Origin: Nitrosopumilaceae archaeon
GTDB taxonomy: Archaea; Thermoproteota; Nitrososphaeria; Nitrososphaerales; Nitrosopumilaceae
NCBI GenBank assembly: GCA_022823825.1
Contig: JAJEHG010000045.1
Location: forward strand, 1-64,000
DNA length: 64,000 bases
Reading direction: 5' to 3'
This document shows, one piece after another, positions 1-9,480 of this stretch. Every line of letters starts with the position of its first letter. The first letter of the stretch is position 1. The position numbers and the translations under genes were made by a program. The notes under the pieces are model-generated. The model saw nothing but the letters and a program-made list of their open reading frames with translations, ran no database searches and was not told where the DNA came from.

Positions 1-433
1 GTAGTGTTCGATGAGATGATCATACTGCTGTTACTTAAGCGCTGTGATCGCCGAATCCCGTCCCCCAGCTGCACCCGCATGCATGCCGCAATCCGCGGTG
101 GCCCGACAGGCGTGCATGGGTGAATTAGGAAACAAAATTCCTTTTACTATTGTAATCGTTTATATTCTCATCTATGAAGCGTGCTCGCCGGTTTTCTCCG
201 CAAAGGTCACGGGGGACTGGGGACTTCTGGCGGATTGCGGCGGTGTTTGTTGATCGCGCTGTGGTCATTACGCAAACCGGCTCCGGGGGTGCAGGAGAAA
301 TAACGACAAGGAATCTGGCAGAAGCGGCAAGGGAGAAGGGGGGGGGGGGCATGGCGCGCGGAACATGGCGCGCGTGCGTCCGTGGCAGTCACCAATAATC
401 AATATTTATTTGTGGGGGCACGGCAGCTTCACC

Positions 434-670
434 ATGCACGACGACGAGCCTGACACGTTTGAGGCGATGACCTGGCCCGAAAGGCTTGTGGGCATGCTTG
501 CCGGAATCGGCGTCGAGGCGGAAGCCTGCGGCGTGGGCACGACTCCTGCGGAGTCCGGCGATTACTACTCTAGGTATGCGGCAAGCACGCCGCGCATGGT
601 GACCAACCGCGGGTGCGCCGTACTGAAGGGGTGCAATATAGACGCGGTGCACATCGTACAAAAGGGATGA
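434..670 (+). CDS. hypothetical protein
   Basis: ORF starting at an internal ATG after an AT-rich stretch (atcaatatttattt); no recognised family. Confidence 0.4.
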   Translation: MHDDEPDTFEAMTWPERLVGMLAGIGVEAEACGVGTTPAESGDYYSRYAASTPRMVTNRGCAVLKGCNIDAVHIVQKG

Positions 671-752
671 CTTTGATTAGTGGCAGTGATAAATGATGGC
701 AGTGATGTATACCGCAATGATGGCCGTGATGAAGGGCGGGCGATGAGCGGAG

Positions 753-1163
753 ATGCAGGATCCAAACGTCGCGCCGTGGGGGGCCCTCGACCGGTACCAG
801 GCCCACTTTCTGGTGAGCATACCGAATTATAACGAGAGGGTGCACAAGGGCGCCGACGTCTTTGCAAGGACAAGGCTTGAGACCCGCGGACATTTTGCCG
901 CAAAAAGGGTCGAGTCGGTCAGCTGGGAGGGGCCAAGCCATCCGCTGCTGGCGCGGCTCAACCAGGATGCGGATCTCAACGAGATGATCGCGCGGCAGTC
1001 GGTATGGGATGCTTCCATATCCGTCGAGCAGACCGGCGAGAACATACGCATACACGGCAGGTGGAGGGACGAGGCCGCGTTTGGCATTGGCCGTGACATG
1101 TTTGAGATCTACGACCGCATAGCCGGGCACGTCAGGGAGTCATGCCTTCCACCAGTCCAGTGA
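753..1163 (+). CDS. hypothetical protein
   Basis: 136-aa ORF; its 3' end overlaps the convergent endA-like gene. Confidence 0.5.
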   Translation: MQDPNVAPWGALDRYQAHFLVSIPNYNERVHKGADVFARTRLETRGHFAAKRVESVSWEGPSHPLLARLNQDADLNEMIARQSVWDASISVEQTGENIRIHGRWRDEAAFGIGRDMFEIYDRIAGHVRESCLPPVQ

Positions 1164-1718
1164 CACAAAGTCCACGTTCTTGCTGCTCCTCGGTATTGCC
1201 AGTATGAACTGCTTTCTGACGGTCGACGCAAGCCGGCCTGCCAGCACTACCCCCGTGGACGTCACGGGATCCGCCCTGCTGTATACGTGCACCATGTATG
1301 GCGCGTGGTCGATGCCGGGCCCGTTCTCGTACACTGCAAAGTCGCACCCGAACTTTATGCCGGAGCTGACCACGTATCCAAGGTCCCTGAACTTTTTGTA
1401 CACTATGTACTTTTTGTCAAACTCGTGGTACTGGCCGCGGCACATCTGCGCCATCTGCTGCGCCGACACGCGGCGCCGCGACATGGTTACCCTGATTACG
1501 CCGCTTTCAAGCAGGTAGAGGCCCTCTATGAGGTCCAGCACGAGCGGCACGTCTATCTCCTCTATCCTCGGCTTTGGCATGCCCACGGGCTTGCCATAAT
1601 ACCCCATGGAGAACACCGTTTTGGCGTCGTCCCTGTCCCACACCATCACGCGGTTCTCGACAAGCTCGCAGGGTATGGCCCTCCTACTCCTCCTCTTTGC
1701 CATGCGCAGCGTGCGCAC
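1140..1718 (-). CDS. endA: tRNA-splicing endonuclease (EndA-like)
   Basis: C-terminal FGCDFAVYENGPGIDHAPYMVHV...RLASTVRKQFILAI resembles the archaeal tRNA intron endonuclease catalytic domain. Confidence 0.85.
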   Translation of the reverse strand: MRTLRMAKRRSRRAIPCELVENRVMVWDRDDAKTVFSMGYYGKPVGMPKPRIEEIDVPLVLDLIEGLYLLESGVIRVTMSRRRVSAQQMAQMCRGQYHEFDKKYIVYKKFRDLGYVVSSGIKFGCDFAVYENGPGIDHAPYMVHVYSRADPVTSTGVVLAGRLASTVRKQFILAIPRSSKNVDFVSLDWWKA

Positions 1719-1809
1719 TGCCTGCGTATATGGGTTGCACTCTTCCTGTCTTATGGCGCGGCGTGATCAGCCCCGCCGGCACATTATGTCGCAAAACGCA
1801 CGCGCGGAC

Positions 1810-2463
1810 TCAGAGGCTGAGGGCGAGCAGTATGAACGAGTCTGAGACCCTCTGGCACTTGTCGGCCATCTCCTCTATCCCCTCTATCACGTCCTTCATC
1901 AGCATCATCTCCTTCGTATTGGTTATCTCCGTTAGCAGCTTTATCGTGGCCTGTCTGTACTTTATGTCGATCTCCCTCTCTATGGTCTGGGTCTCCTGCG
2001 CGAGCTCTATCGCGTTTGCCGTGTTTGTGGTCAGGCTTCGTATTATCTCGTTGAGCTTGTACACCTCGTCGACCACCAGGTCGATTAAATCCGTGATGTC
2101 CCTGTCGATCTTCGCGTTTCGCAGGGTGGTCGGCTTTACGTTAGAAAGCTTGAACGATATGCCGGTGATGTATCCTGCAATCTCGTCCATCGTATACGCT
2201 GTGTTGAGCAGGTTCTCCCTGTTCATTATCAGGCCCCCGACGTCGGCGACCTCCCTTGTTATCTTCCGGCGCAGGTTCTCCACGTCCTCCTCGATGGACG
2301 ATATCTGCTCTAGCGCGGACTTGATTCCCGGCTTGTCCCTCTTCATCATCAGGTCCGGCAGGGTGGCGAGTTCTCTTGACGCGTTGAGTATGCGGTTGAT
2401 CTCGTCCTGGAGTACGGCAATCGCCTTGCGCTTTGCCTGCACCTCCAACTCCCCACTATACAT
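1810..2463 (-). CDS. DUF47/PhoU-like coiled-coil protein
   Basis: Helical protein of about 217 aa from the internal ATG (MYSGELEVQAKRKAI...); PhoU/DUF47-like pattern. Confidence 0.55.
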   Translation of the reverse strand: MYSGELEVQAKRKAIAVLQDEINRILNASRELATLPDLMMKRDKPGIKSALEQISSIEEDVENLRRKITREVADVGGLIMNRENLLNTAYTMDEIAGYITGISFKLSNVKPTTLRNAKIDRDITDLIDLVVDEVYKLNEIIRSLTTNTANAIELAQETQTIEREIDIKYRQATIKLLTEITNTKEMMLMKDVIEGIEEMADKCQRVSDSFILLALSL

Positions 2464-2633
2464 AACAGAGAGTAAAAGGCGATTCTGTAATTTAAGTTGT
2501 GTATGGTTGCGGCCACGGCCGCTTCTGGGACGGACCCGTTTGCAATAGCAACAACAACGACGACGCGGATCATTAGGCCTACCATCACGCTTCGGCCTGA
2601 TGGCCGAGGGGCAGCAGACGGCGCTCCCGTCCG

Positions 2634-4391
2634 TCACCCCGCATGTGGGGTCTTTTTCTGGCTCCTGTACAGCGAGACTATCTCGCGCGTCGTAGACGCG
2701 CTTTCTGGGGGCTTTTCGTCCCTCGTGCGGCCCGTATACTTTGGAAACCTGAGCGCGAGCCCCGCGTCCTTTCTTACCGCATCCCACGCGGCCCTGTGCA
2801 CGGGGCTGAGCGTTATCTCCGATGCCACCGTCTCTATCACAAGCTCGGGCTCAAACCACACCTCTGCCTCCATCGTGCTGTCTATGCGCGGGTTTCTTCT
2901 TATCGTAACCTTGGGGTGCAGTATCTGGTAGAGCCTGTCAAGCTCCTCGTCGGTGAATCCGGTGCCCACCTTGCATACGCTGGGGAACGTGTCAAGCTGG
3001 TCGTCGTACGCCGCGAGCAGGAGCGTGCCGTATATGCCAGTCCTCCTGCCCTTGCCAAAGAACCCGCCGACCACCACCAGGTCGAGGCTGTCGCCGAGCT
3101 CGTTTCTGTACTCCTTTTTGAGCTTTAGCCAGTTGCTTCCGCGCGCCCCCGCCAGGTACGCGGCGTCCGGCATCTTTAGCATCAGGCCCTCGCTTCCGGC
3201 GTTTATTGCATTCTCCATAAACTCTGACATCTCCTGCGCGCTGGCTATCGTGGCCATCACAACGCACCTCACGCGCTCCCCCTCCGTTACGGCATCCTCC
3301 AGCATGGCGCGCCTCTCTGTATACGGGGCCTCCAGGCAGCTCTTGCCGTCCAGGTATAATATGTCGAAGAAATTGACCGCAACCGGGTACTCGGACACTG
3401 CCTTTTCGATCTTGTGCTTTCTTCTGCGGTGCATAAGCTCCTGAAACGGCAGGAACTCCCCCGTCTTCTCGTTTACCGCAACCGCCTCGGCCTCCAGTAT
3501 GGCCTCGTCTGCGGACACGTCCTGCGGCAGCCTCTCTACGATGTCCGGATAGTGGGCGGTGATGTTCTCAAGCCTCCGCGAGAATATCTCGACCCTCTTG
3601 CCTGACATGTGCACCTGCACCCGCTCGCCGTCAAGCTTGTACTCGGCGGCCAGCCCGGCGCCCATCTTTGATATTGCGTCCTCCTCGCTCTTGACGCGCT
3701 CGGCTAGCATGGGCCGTATGGGGCGGAACGGCTCGGCCTTGAACCGGCCTGCGCCCTCCAGCCCGTCCGCGGCGATGGCCTCGGCGACGGCCCCGAGGTC
3801 GCTTGACACGTTGTATGCGCGCTCGACCGCGCCGCGGTTTGCCTTGTCCCCGGTGAACGCGGCGGCCAGCGCGTCCATTATCGTGTTTTCGGCTATGCCA
3901 AACCGCAGCGTCCCGAGCAGTATCTTTAGTATGTATCCGGCCTCCGCCGGGCGCGCGTCGTTGAGCAGGCTTGATATGTACCTCGACTTCATGTCCTGCG
4001 AGCGCGCCCCCTCGAGCCTTGCAATCTTGAAGAGGGTCTCGTACACCCTCTCTACCGTAATGTCCTGCACGAAGAACGTGGTCTGCGTCTTCTGCCCCAT
4101 TATGTCGATTGACGCGCGGCCCAGGTCGCCGTCCTTTCGGTACTGATCCTCTATCCTTCTCGTGGGGACGCCGGAGGACTTTGAGAGGGCCCTTATTGCA
4201 AGCTTCTCCGCCACCCCGAGCTCGACGCCCTCGAAGTCGGGCCTGATCTTTCCCTGCAGGAGGTACACGGCCCTTGCCACCACGTCCCGCGGCATCTGCT
4301 CGAACAGCGCTATCAGTATCTGCGTGAGCTCGTTGCGTTTGGTGGTGGACTCCATCCTCTCAAACGCGTCTGCAAGAACGGAAAACTCCAC
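2634..4391 (-). CDS. lig: ATP-dependent DNA ligase
   Basis: Motif I (EYKLDGERVQVH) and C-terminal OB-fold region typical of archaeal DNA ligase I. Confidence 0.95.
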   Translation of the reverse strand: MEFSVLADAFERMESTTKRNELTQILIALFEQMPRDVVARAVYLLQGKIRPDFEGVELGVAEKLAIRALSKSSGVPTRRIEDQYRKDGDLGRASIDIMGQKTQTTFFVQDITVERVYETLFKIARLEGARSQDMKSRYISSLLNDARPAEAGYILKILLGTLRFGIAENTIMDALAAAFTGDKANRGAVERAYNVSSDLGAVAEAIAADGLEGAGRFKAEPFRPIRPMLAERVKSEEDAISKMGAGLAAEYKLDGERVQVHMSGKRVEIFSRRLENITAHYPDIVERLPQDVSADEAILEAEAVAVNEKTGEFLPFQELMHRRRKHKIEKAVSEYPVAVNFFDILYLDGKSCLEAPYTERRAMLEDAVTEGERVRCVVMATIASAQEMSEFMENAINAGSEGLMLKMPDAAYLAGARGSNWLKLKKEYRNELGDSLDLVVVGGFFGKGRRTGIYGTLLLAAYDDQLDTFPSVCKVGTGFTDEELDRLYQILHPKVTIRRNPRIDSTMEAEVWFEPELVIETVASEITLSPVHRAAWDAVRKDAGLALRFPKYTGRTRDEKPPESASTTREIVSLYRSQKKTPHAG

Positions 4392-4425
4392 GGCCCATTT
4401 GAGGCGGGGGCCGAATAAAAACAGT

Positions 4426-4839
4426 TCAGATGTACCTGAGTATGGTGGGCTTGTCGGGCCCTGACGCCATGTCGGATACTAGCGCAAAGTTGTGCAGCGG
4501 GTACGCCGCCTTGTACTGCTTCATGTAGCTCCATGCCACGTCGTGCGTCTTGAACTCGGTGCGTATCCCGTCGACGACTACCTGCTTGCCGTACACGTCA
4601 AAGGCCACTACATGGTACGCCTTTGGCCGGTTGTGGGGCTTTGCCTTTAGGAGCCAGGCCATGGCGAACACGAAGACGGCGCCAAGCACCACGTACTCGC
4701 CTGCCACCCTGAAAAAGTCGACGACCACGCCGGGTATGGTCTGCCCGAACAGTACTGCCATAAAGTTTGAGAACGAGATCACGGCCAGTGCGGTAGCAAG
4801 GTACGTCCTCCACTCAAAGATCCAGCCGACTTTTTTCAT
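4426..4839 (-). CDS. membrane-associated hypothetical protein
   Basis: Two hydrophobic segments, then a soluble domain; start at internal ATG (MKKVGWIFEWRTYL). Confidence 0.6.
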   Translation of the reverse strand: MKKVGWIFEWRTYLATALAVISFSNFMAVLFGQTIPGVVVDFFRVAGEYVVLGAVFVFAMAWLLKAKPHNRPKAYHVVAFDVYGKQVVVDGIRTEFKTHDVAWSYMKQYKAAYPLHNFALVSDMASGPDKPTILRYI

Positions 4840-5022
4840 CAGATGGGCTTTGCACCTTTTTGATTTAACTATTTCCCGCCTTTCTGCCGATCTGCCCGCC
4901 GTATCCCTTGACATCTGGCTCGGAAATGGGTGGTTCGGTGGGGGCCTCCGATCTGCAGGGAACATGAACTGGATCTGGCGCATGCCGGGCGCTTCCGGTC
5001 AGCCGTGTATGGCCTGCCGCCT

Positions 5023-6183
5023 CTAGTCGGGATCCTCGTACCTGGCCCCGCTGCCGTTTTCTCCGCCCTTGGCTGCTCCGGCCGCCGCCGCAGCGCCGTC
5101 CATGGGGACCATCTTCTCGTCCAGTGAGCCGATGACCGCCTTGTAGCCCTCGGCGTATTCAAGCTCGGAGGGGACAAGCGTGGCCGGGTGTATGAACCCC
5201 TGGCTTCTCATCTCGAGCGCCTTTGTCGTGGCGCGCTCCCTGACAAGGTCCCAGTCCGGCGTGGAGAATCCGTCAAACGGCCCCGTCAGCCTCCCCTCGT
5301 GCATGCTGAACACCAGGGCCTCTACAATCGGGATGCAAAAGTTGATCGTGGCCGCCGAGTTGAGCCTTACCGGCATCAGCGGCATGTTGTGGCTGCCGCG
5401 CGTGTTCCCCGCCACGTAGTGCGGGTTGTTGAATACGCTGCCGACCTCTTCCGTGGCGGGAAACATCTTCTGCGTCCTCACCATGCAGACCGGATCGTCC
5501 TTGCCGACGTACGTGCCCGCTATGTTGTGCAGCCGGTCGGTGGATGCCGAGAGTATCGGCTCGCCGTCCTTTGTGTACACGGAGTCCACCACGTACCTGC
5601 CGGGATACATCAGGGCCGCCTCCAGGATCGGCTTGTCCTGCCACATCTCAAGCTCGGCAATCCTGCCCTTTTCCACGTCCATCACGTTTATCACGACGCC
5701 CCTGGCCAGGCTCTTGTTGACTATGAGTCCGGTGTTGCTTAGCGCGTCGACAAACATCCTGTATATGGGATAGTTAAACGCACCCGGCTCGGTCTTGTCG
5801 GCCGCAAATACCGTAAACGCCTCGTTGGGCCTCTCCTCAAACTCCATCTCGGCCACGCCGGGGCCCATGCCCTTTACGTTTCCAGAAAACGAGTCCTTTA
5901 GCAGGTCCTGGCCCGCGCCGTAGAGCCCCTCGGCCCTTGCAACCTCGGTGCCTGCCATGAACGCGTCCCACGCAAGCTTGTGTATCCTCTCGCTGTCGGT
6001 CCCGTGAGTGTGGGACATTACAATGTGGACGTCGTCGCCGCAGTATCCGATGTAGTGGTCAAGGAGCATCTCCTTTGAGGACTGCACCACGCCCCTTACT
6101 GCCGCAATCAGCCCGTCGCTGGGCTTTGTATGACCGCCGACGCCGCCCACATCGGCCTTTATGACCGATACCGTAACCTTCAC
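5023..6183 (-). CDS. fbp: fructose-1,6-bisphosphate aldolase/phosphatase (archaeal type V FBPase)
   Basis: MKVTVSVIKADVGGVGGHTKPSDGL... and DDVHIVMSHTHGT motifs are characteristic. Confidence 0.95.
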   Translation of the reverse strand: MKVTVSVIKADVGGVGGHTKPSDGLIAAVRGVVQSSKEMLLDHYIGYCGDDVHIVMSHTHGTDSERIHKLAWDAFMAGTEVARAEGLYGAGQDLLKDSFSGNVKGMGPGVAEMEFEERPNEAFTVFAADKTEPGAFNYPIYRMFVDALSNTGLIVNKSLARGVVINVMDVEKGRIAELEMWQDKPILEAALMYPGRYVVDSVYTKDGEPILSASTDRLHNIAGTYVGKDDPVCMVRTQKMFPATEEVGSVFNNPHYVAGNTRGSHNMPLMPVRLNSAATINFCIPIVEALVFSMHEGRLTGPFDGFSTPDWDLVRERATTKALEMRSQGFIHPATLVPSELEYAEGYKAVIGSLDEKMVPMDGAAAAAGAAKGGENGSGARYEDPD

Positions 6184-6576
6184 GAGGCTGCTGTACGTGC
6201 CTTTGATTTATGTGCTTTTAGTGGCGGGAACGGCCCGCGCCCCCGCCCGCGCCCTTGCCGGCTCCCTTCCTCCACCCATGCGCCGTCCTGCAGCGGGCGC
6301 CACCGCCACCGGCTCCCTCCGCCACACGACGTCCCGGCCCGCATTCGTGCGATCGTTATGCGCGGGACGCATCGGCGTCCACGTCCATCCTCCCCCCCCC
6401 TGCCAATCCCAACACCATGATCATTTTCTATGATTTCCAAGATATGCGGCGTTACGGTGTGATTCTTTGGCATATTTTGACCTCACTGCCATAACGTGTA
6501 ACTACACTCCACACGAAATGAATTTTTTTTATGCCGCATCTTCCAAATTCCGCCCTGAAAATCGCCGTTTTTTTCA

Positions 6577-6620
6577 GGTACTGTTGCAAATTCGTGACCC
6601 ATTGGGCGGCTAGGCACGGC
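6577..6620 (+). repeat. left terminal inverted repeat
   Basis: GGTACTGTTGCAAATTCGTGACCCATTGGGCGGCTAGGCACGGC; matches the reverse complement of 10604-10647 with one mismatch. Confidence 0.95.
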
Positions 6621-6681
6621 GTGATCTTCTCTCAAATGGCAGGCACACCCGTTGTTAAATACCGACATCAGGAACGAGGTT

Positions 6682-6930
6682 ATGGACAGGCCGCCGCGCA
6701 GACCGAGACGGCGTAGCAGTGCCAAGACGCGCGACCGCTTGGTCGCGCTTGCGACGCTGATGCTGACAGCCAACATGTACTTTTCCATGGCCGCGGTCTA
6801 TCCGGAATACTCGTTCGATCCGGAGTATGACGACCACGGCGGGCTGGCCATGGTCGTGGCTACGATGATGCTGGCGGGGTGGATAATACTCTGCATCTCA
6901 AGGGCTCAGCGCGGCGAGAGCATCATGTAG
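6682..6930 (+). CDS. small membrane protein inside the mobile element
   Basis: MDRPPRRPRRR... then two hydrophobic segments; convergent with the transposase gene. Confidence 0.45.
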   Translation: MDRPPRRPRRRSSAKTRDRLVALATLMLTANMYFSMAAVYPEYSFDPEYDDHGGLAMVVATMMLAGWIILCISRAQRGESIM

Positions 6931-6934
6931 CGGG

Positions 6935-7999
6935 TCAGACCCGCTGGTCGGTGGCAATCAGGTAGAGGCTGCTGTTCTGAATGATTGTTTTCCACTTGTT
7001 GGCCCCCTCGGTGTGTATGCCTGCCGCCTCTGCCGGGGTCTTGGCGATTGCGTCATGCTCGCGGCAGTGGTTGTAGTGAACCTTCATGCCCTTGAACACC
7101 GGGGTTCCCATGTGGCCAAGTCCGCGAAAGGTCTTCTCGCGGTCGCGGATCGTACCGTTCAGGCGCTCCATCTTGTTGTTCGACGGGTGGTAGTTGCCCC
7201 CGCACGGCTTGCCGCTCGGGCCCTTGCGCTTGCTACGTATGCCCGCATCACACTTGTGGTACGTGCCCCTGCCGAACACCTTGCGGGCCGCCTTCTGGTA
7301 CGCGTGTAGTTTGTCGGTGATGAACACGGTGGGGGCCTTGCCCGTGTGCTCCTTGCTTGCACGCAGGAGATCGTCCGCGTTGTGCCTGAACTTGTTGTCT
7401 GCCAAGTCGGACGCTATCCAGTATCGAGTGTCGTCGTCCATTGACGCGAACAGGTAATGCTGTTTGCCTGCGACCTTGACCCACACCTCGTCGGCCCTGT
7501 ACCACTTGCCGACATCGGGCGTGATGCTGTCGGTAAACAGGGACGCGACCTTTGAGTAGCGTTCAACCCATCTGTATATCGTACCGTTTGAAACACTGAT
7601 GCCCCGCACCTTGAGCAGGTCGGATATGGCCCTAGTGGACATGCCCGCGTGGAACATGTGCACCGCCTCGCTTACGATAGCGGAATCAAACTGCCTGTAC
7701 CGGAACCCGAAGTTTGCAGAAAAAACCTTCTTGCAACGGTAGCACTTGTACAACTGTACGTCCCCGGACTTGTTGCGGCGCACGCCCTTCTTGCCGATAC
7801 GCTCCGACCTACAGTATTTGCAGAACCTGATCGCATCGTGGGACTCGATCTGCGTGCTCATGCGGCACGCCTCCCAAAAATTATAAGATGGATGGTTGAA
7901 ACCGGATTCAAGGACTCGGACAACGCCAGTCTCGTCATTGGGAGTGTGGCTCCCTCTGACTTTGTTTTCTTCATCGTCTTTCTTGCCGGTTTCATACAA
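6935..7999 (-). CDS. IS6/IS240-type DDE transposase with N-terminal zinc ribbon
   Basis: FCKYCRSERIGKKG...YKCYRCKKVF zinc ribbon; WYRADEVWVKVAGKQHYLFASMDDDTRYW, FITDKLHAYQKA and NNKMERLNGTIRDREKTFRG DDE signatures. Start is TTG 7999 or ATG 7861. Confidence 0.9.
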   Translation of the reverse strand: MYETGKKDDEENKVRGSHTPNDETGVVRVLESGFNHPSYNFWEACRMSTQIESHDAIRFCKYCRSERIGKKGVRRNKSGDVQLYKCYRCKKVFSANFGFRYRQFDSAIVSEAVHMFHAGMSTRAISDLLKVRGISVSNGTIYRWVERYSKVASLFTDSITPDVGKWYRADEVWVKVAGKQHYLFASMDDDTRYWIASDLADNKFRHNADDLLRASKEHTGKAPTVFITDKLHAYQKAARKVFGRGTYHKCDAGIRSKRKGPSGKPCGGNYHPSNNKMERLNGTIRDREKTFRGLGHMGTPVFKGMKVHYNHCREHDAIAKTPAEAAGIHTEGANKWKTIIQNSSLYLIATDQRV

Positions 8000-8095
8000 T
8001 AGGTTATCTGGTAGGTCATATAAAGGTTAGGTTATATGTTAGGTTATGCATCTATACGATAGGTTATTATTATGACAAGTCACGCAATAGGTTAT
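8000..8095. promoter_or_regulatory. iteron cluster, TAGGTTAT x5 plus one degenerate copy
   Basis: TAGGTTAT at 8000-8007, 8028-8035, 8040-8047, 8060-8067 and 8088-8095; TAGGTCAT at 8012-8019; lies between divergent transposase and AbrB-like ORFs. Confidence 0.75.
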
Positions 8096-8264
8096 GGTTA
8101 AGACAAACTTGGTGCTGGCAAACAAAAGCGATTCCTTGAGAACGACAGTGCCGTCCCACATTGTCAAGCAGTTCAAGTTGAAGCAGGGCGATCAGTTGGA
8201 CTGGGAACTAATCGCAGAGGCGGACACTCTGAAAATCATAATAACCCCCGCACGAGAGGTATAA
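8094..8264 (+). CDS. AbrB/SpoVT (MazE-like) small DNA-binding protein
   Basis: Not in the ORF track (<60 aa). Translation MVKTNLVLANKSDSLRTTVPSHIVKQFKLKQGDQLDWELIAEADTLKIIITPAREV matches the swapped-hairpin AbrB pattern (SLRTTVPxxIVxxFxLxxGDxLxWxL). Confidence 0.7.
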   Translation: MVKTNLVLANKSDSLRTTVPSHIVKQFKLKQGDQLDWELIAEADTLKIIITPAREV

Positions 8265-8315
8265 GCAAGTTGGTGCAGGCGGGGGCGACATGTTGCAATG
8301 AGCGTCACATATGTA

Positions 8316-8346
8316 CGAGAACTAGCCGAGAACTAGCCGAGAACTC
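8316..8346. repeat. short tandem direct repeat (CGAGAACTAGC, about 2.7 copies)
   Basis: CGAGAACTAGC CGAGAACTAGC CGAGAACTC read directly. Confidence 0.8.
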
Positions 8347-8493
8347 CCCTCGACACGGGGGCTTTAATTTTTCGCAATCTAAATGCATCTGGCGTAGATG
8401 TTTGTTTGGTGTTGAAAACAAGACACCAATTCCAAACACGGTTGAATCAGTTTGGATTTTCCACAGAAGTAAACAAAAGGGGGTCAATTCCCC

Positions 8494-9480
8494 ATGATGT
8501 CGAAAAATACATCATTGAATAAAGCAAATGCCGCCAAAGAAGATGAATTTTACACGGAGCTCTCCGACATTGAGAACGAACTTAAGCATTACAAGGGACA
8601 CTTCAAAGGCAAGACAGTCCTTTGCAACTGTGACGATCCAAGAATCAGCAACTTTTTTCATTATTTTTCACACAACTTTAAAAAACTGAAACTGAAAAAA
8701 CTCATTGCAACCTGCTACAAAAGCCAGCAGGTTAACCTGTTTAGCCGATACGATTCTGAATATGCCATCTATCAGGAGTACGACGGGGACGAGGATAGAA
8801 TACCAGACCCCCGCAAGATCAAAGTGGGTAATTTGGAAAATGATGGGGATTTCCGAAGCGAGGAGTGCATAGAGATCCTAAAGAAGGCCGACATAGTGGT
8901 GACCAACCCCCCGTTCTCGCTGTTCAGGGAATACGTCTTACAGTTGATCAAATACAAGAAACGCTTCCTCATCATAGGAAACCAAAACGCTGCGACCTAC
9001 AAGGAGATATTTCCGTTGATCAAAGACAATAAGATCTGGTTTGGATACCATGTGGGGGACATGGCCTTCCGGGTTCCCAGCCACTTTGAACCGAGGACTA
9101 CCAGATACTGGGAGGACGAGAATGGCCAAAAATGGAGGAGTCTTGGCACGATATGCTGGTTTACCAACTTGGACGTCAAAAAACGCCATGAACGTCTCAT
9201 ACTGCACAAGGCATACCAGCCGCGGGAATACCCAACTTATGACGGTTACAATGCCATAGACGTGGGCAGGGTGGCAGACATACCGGCCAACTATAACGGA
9301 ATGATGGGGGTGCCAATCACGTTCCTGAGCAAGTACAACCCAGAGCAGTTTGAAATCGTCGGCCTTGACAGGTACATTGAAGACAGTCCCGCACGCGGCA
9401 GAAGGTTCAAACTCAAGGGAAGGGAGACATATGCCCGCATCATAATCAAGCACAAGAAGGTGGTGGCAGCACACAAATGA
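8494..9480 (+). CDS. EcoRI-type adenine-specific DNA methyltransferase
   Basis: NPPF catalytic motif in ADIVVTNPPFSLFREY; EDEFYTELSDIENEL...GKTVLCNCDDPRISNFFHYF typical of the EcoRI methylase family. Confidence 0.88.
   Translation: MMSKNTSLNKANAAKEDEFYTELSDIENELKHYKGHFKGKTVLCNCDDPRISNFFHYFSHNFKKLKLKKLIATCYKSQQVNLFSRYDSEYAIYQEYDGDEDRIPDPRKIKVGNLENDGDFRSEECIEILKKADIVVTNPPFSLFREYVLQLIKYKKRFLIIGNQNAATYKEIFPLIKDNKIWFGYHVGDMAFRVPSHFEPRTTRYWEDENGQKWRSLGTICWFTNLDVKKRHERLILHKAYQPREYPTYDGYNAIDVGRVADIPANYNGMMGVPITFLSKYNPEQFEIVGLDRYIEDSPARGRRFKLKGRETYARIIIKHKKVVAAHK

Noticed and set aside
1-433. Small ORFs at the start of the window
   Set aside because: Overlapping in several frames, includes a G12 homopolymer, no recognisable protein features
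2643-3128. Long antisense ORFs over the DNA ligase, FBPase, EF-2, Cdc48 and other genes
   Set aside because: Typical spurious ORFs in GC-rich DNA; low-complexity R/H/V-rich translations and complete overlap with recognised genes on the other strand
8291-8308. Possible internal copy of the transposon end (TGTTGCAATGAGCGTCAC versus TGTTGCAAATTCGTGAC)
   Set aside because: Only an 8-bp exact core, no GGTAC start, no target duplication, and same orientation as the left end; likely chance
8270-8497. 75-aa ORF between the AbrB-like and methylase genes
   Set aside because: Covers the tandem repeat and hairpin region, atypical composition, overlaps the methylase start; probably the operon leader
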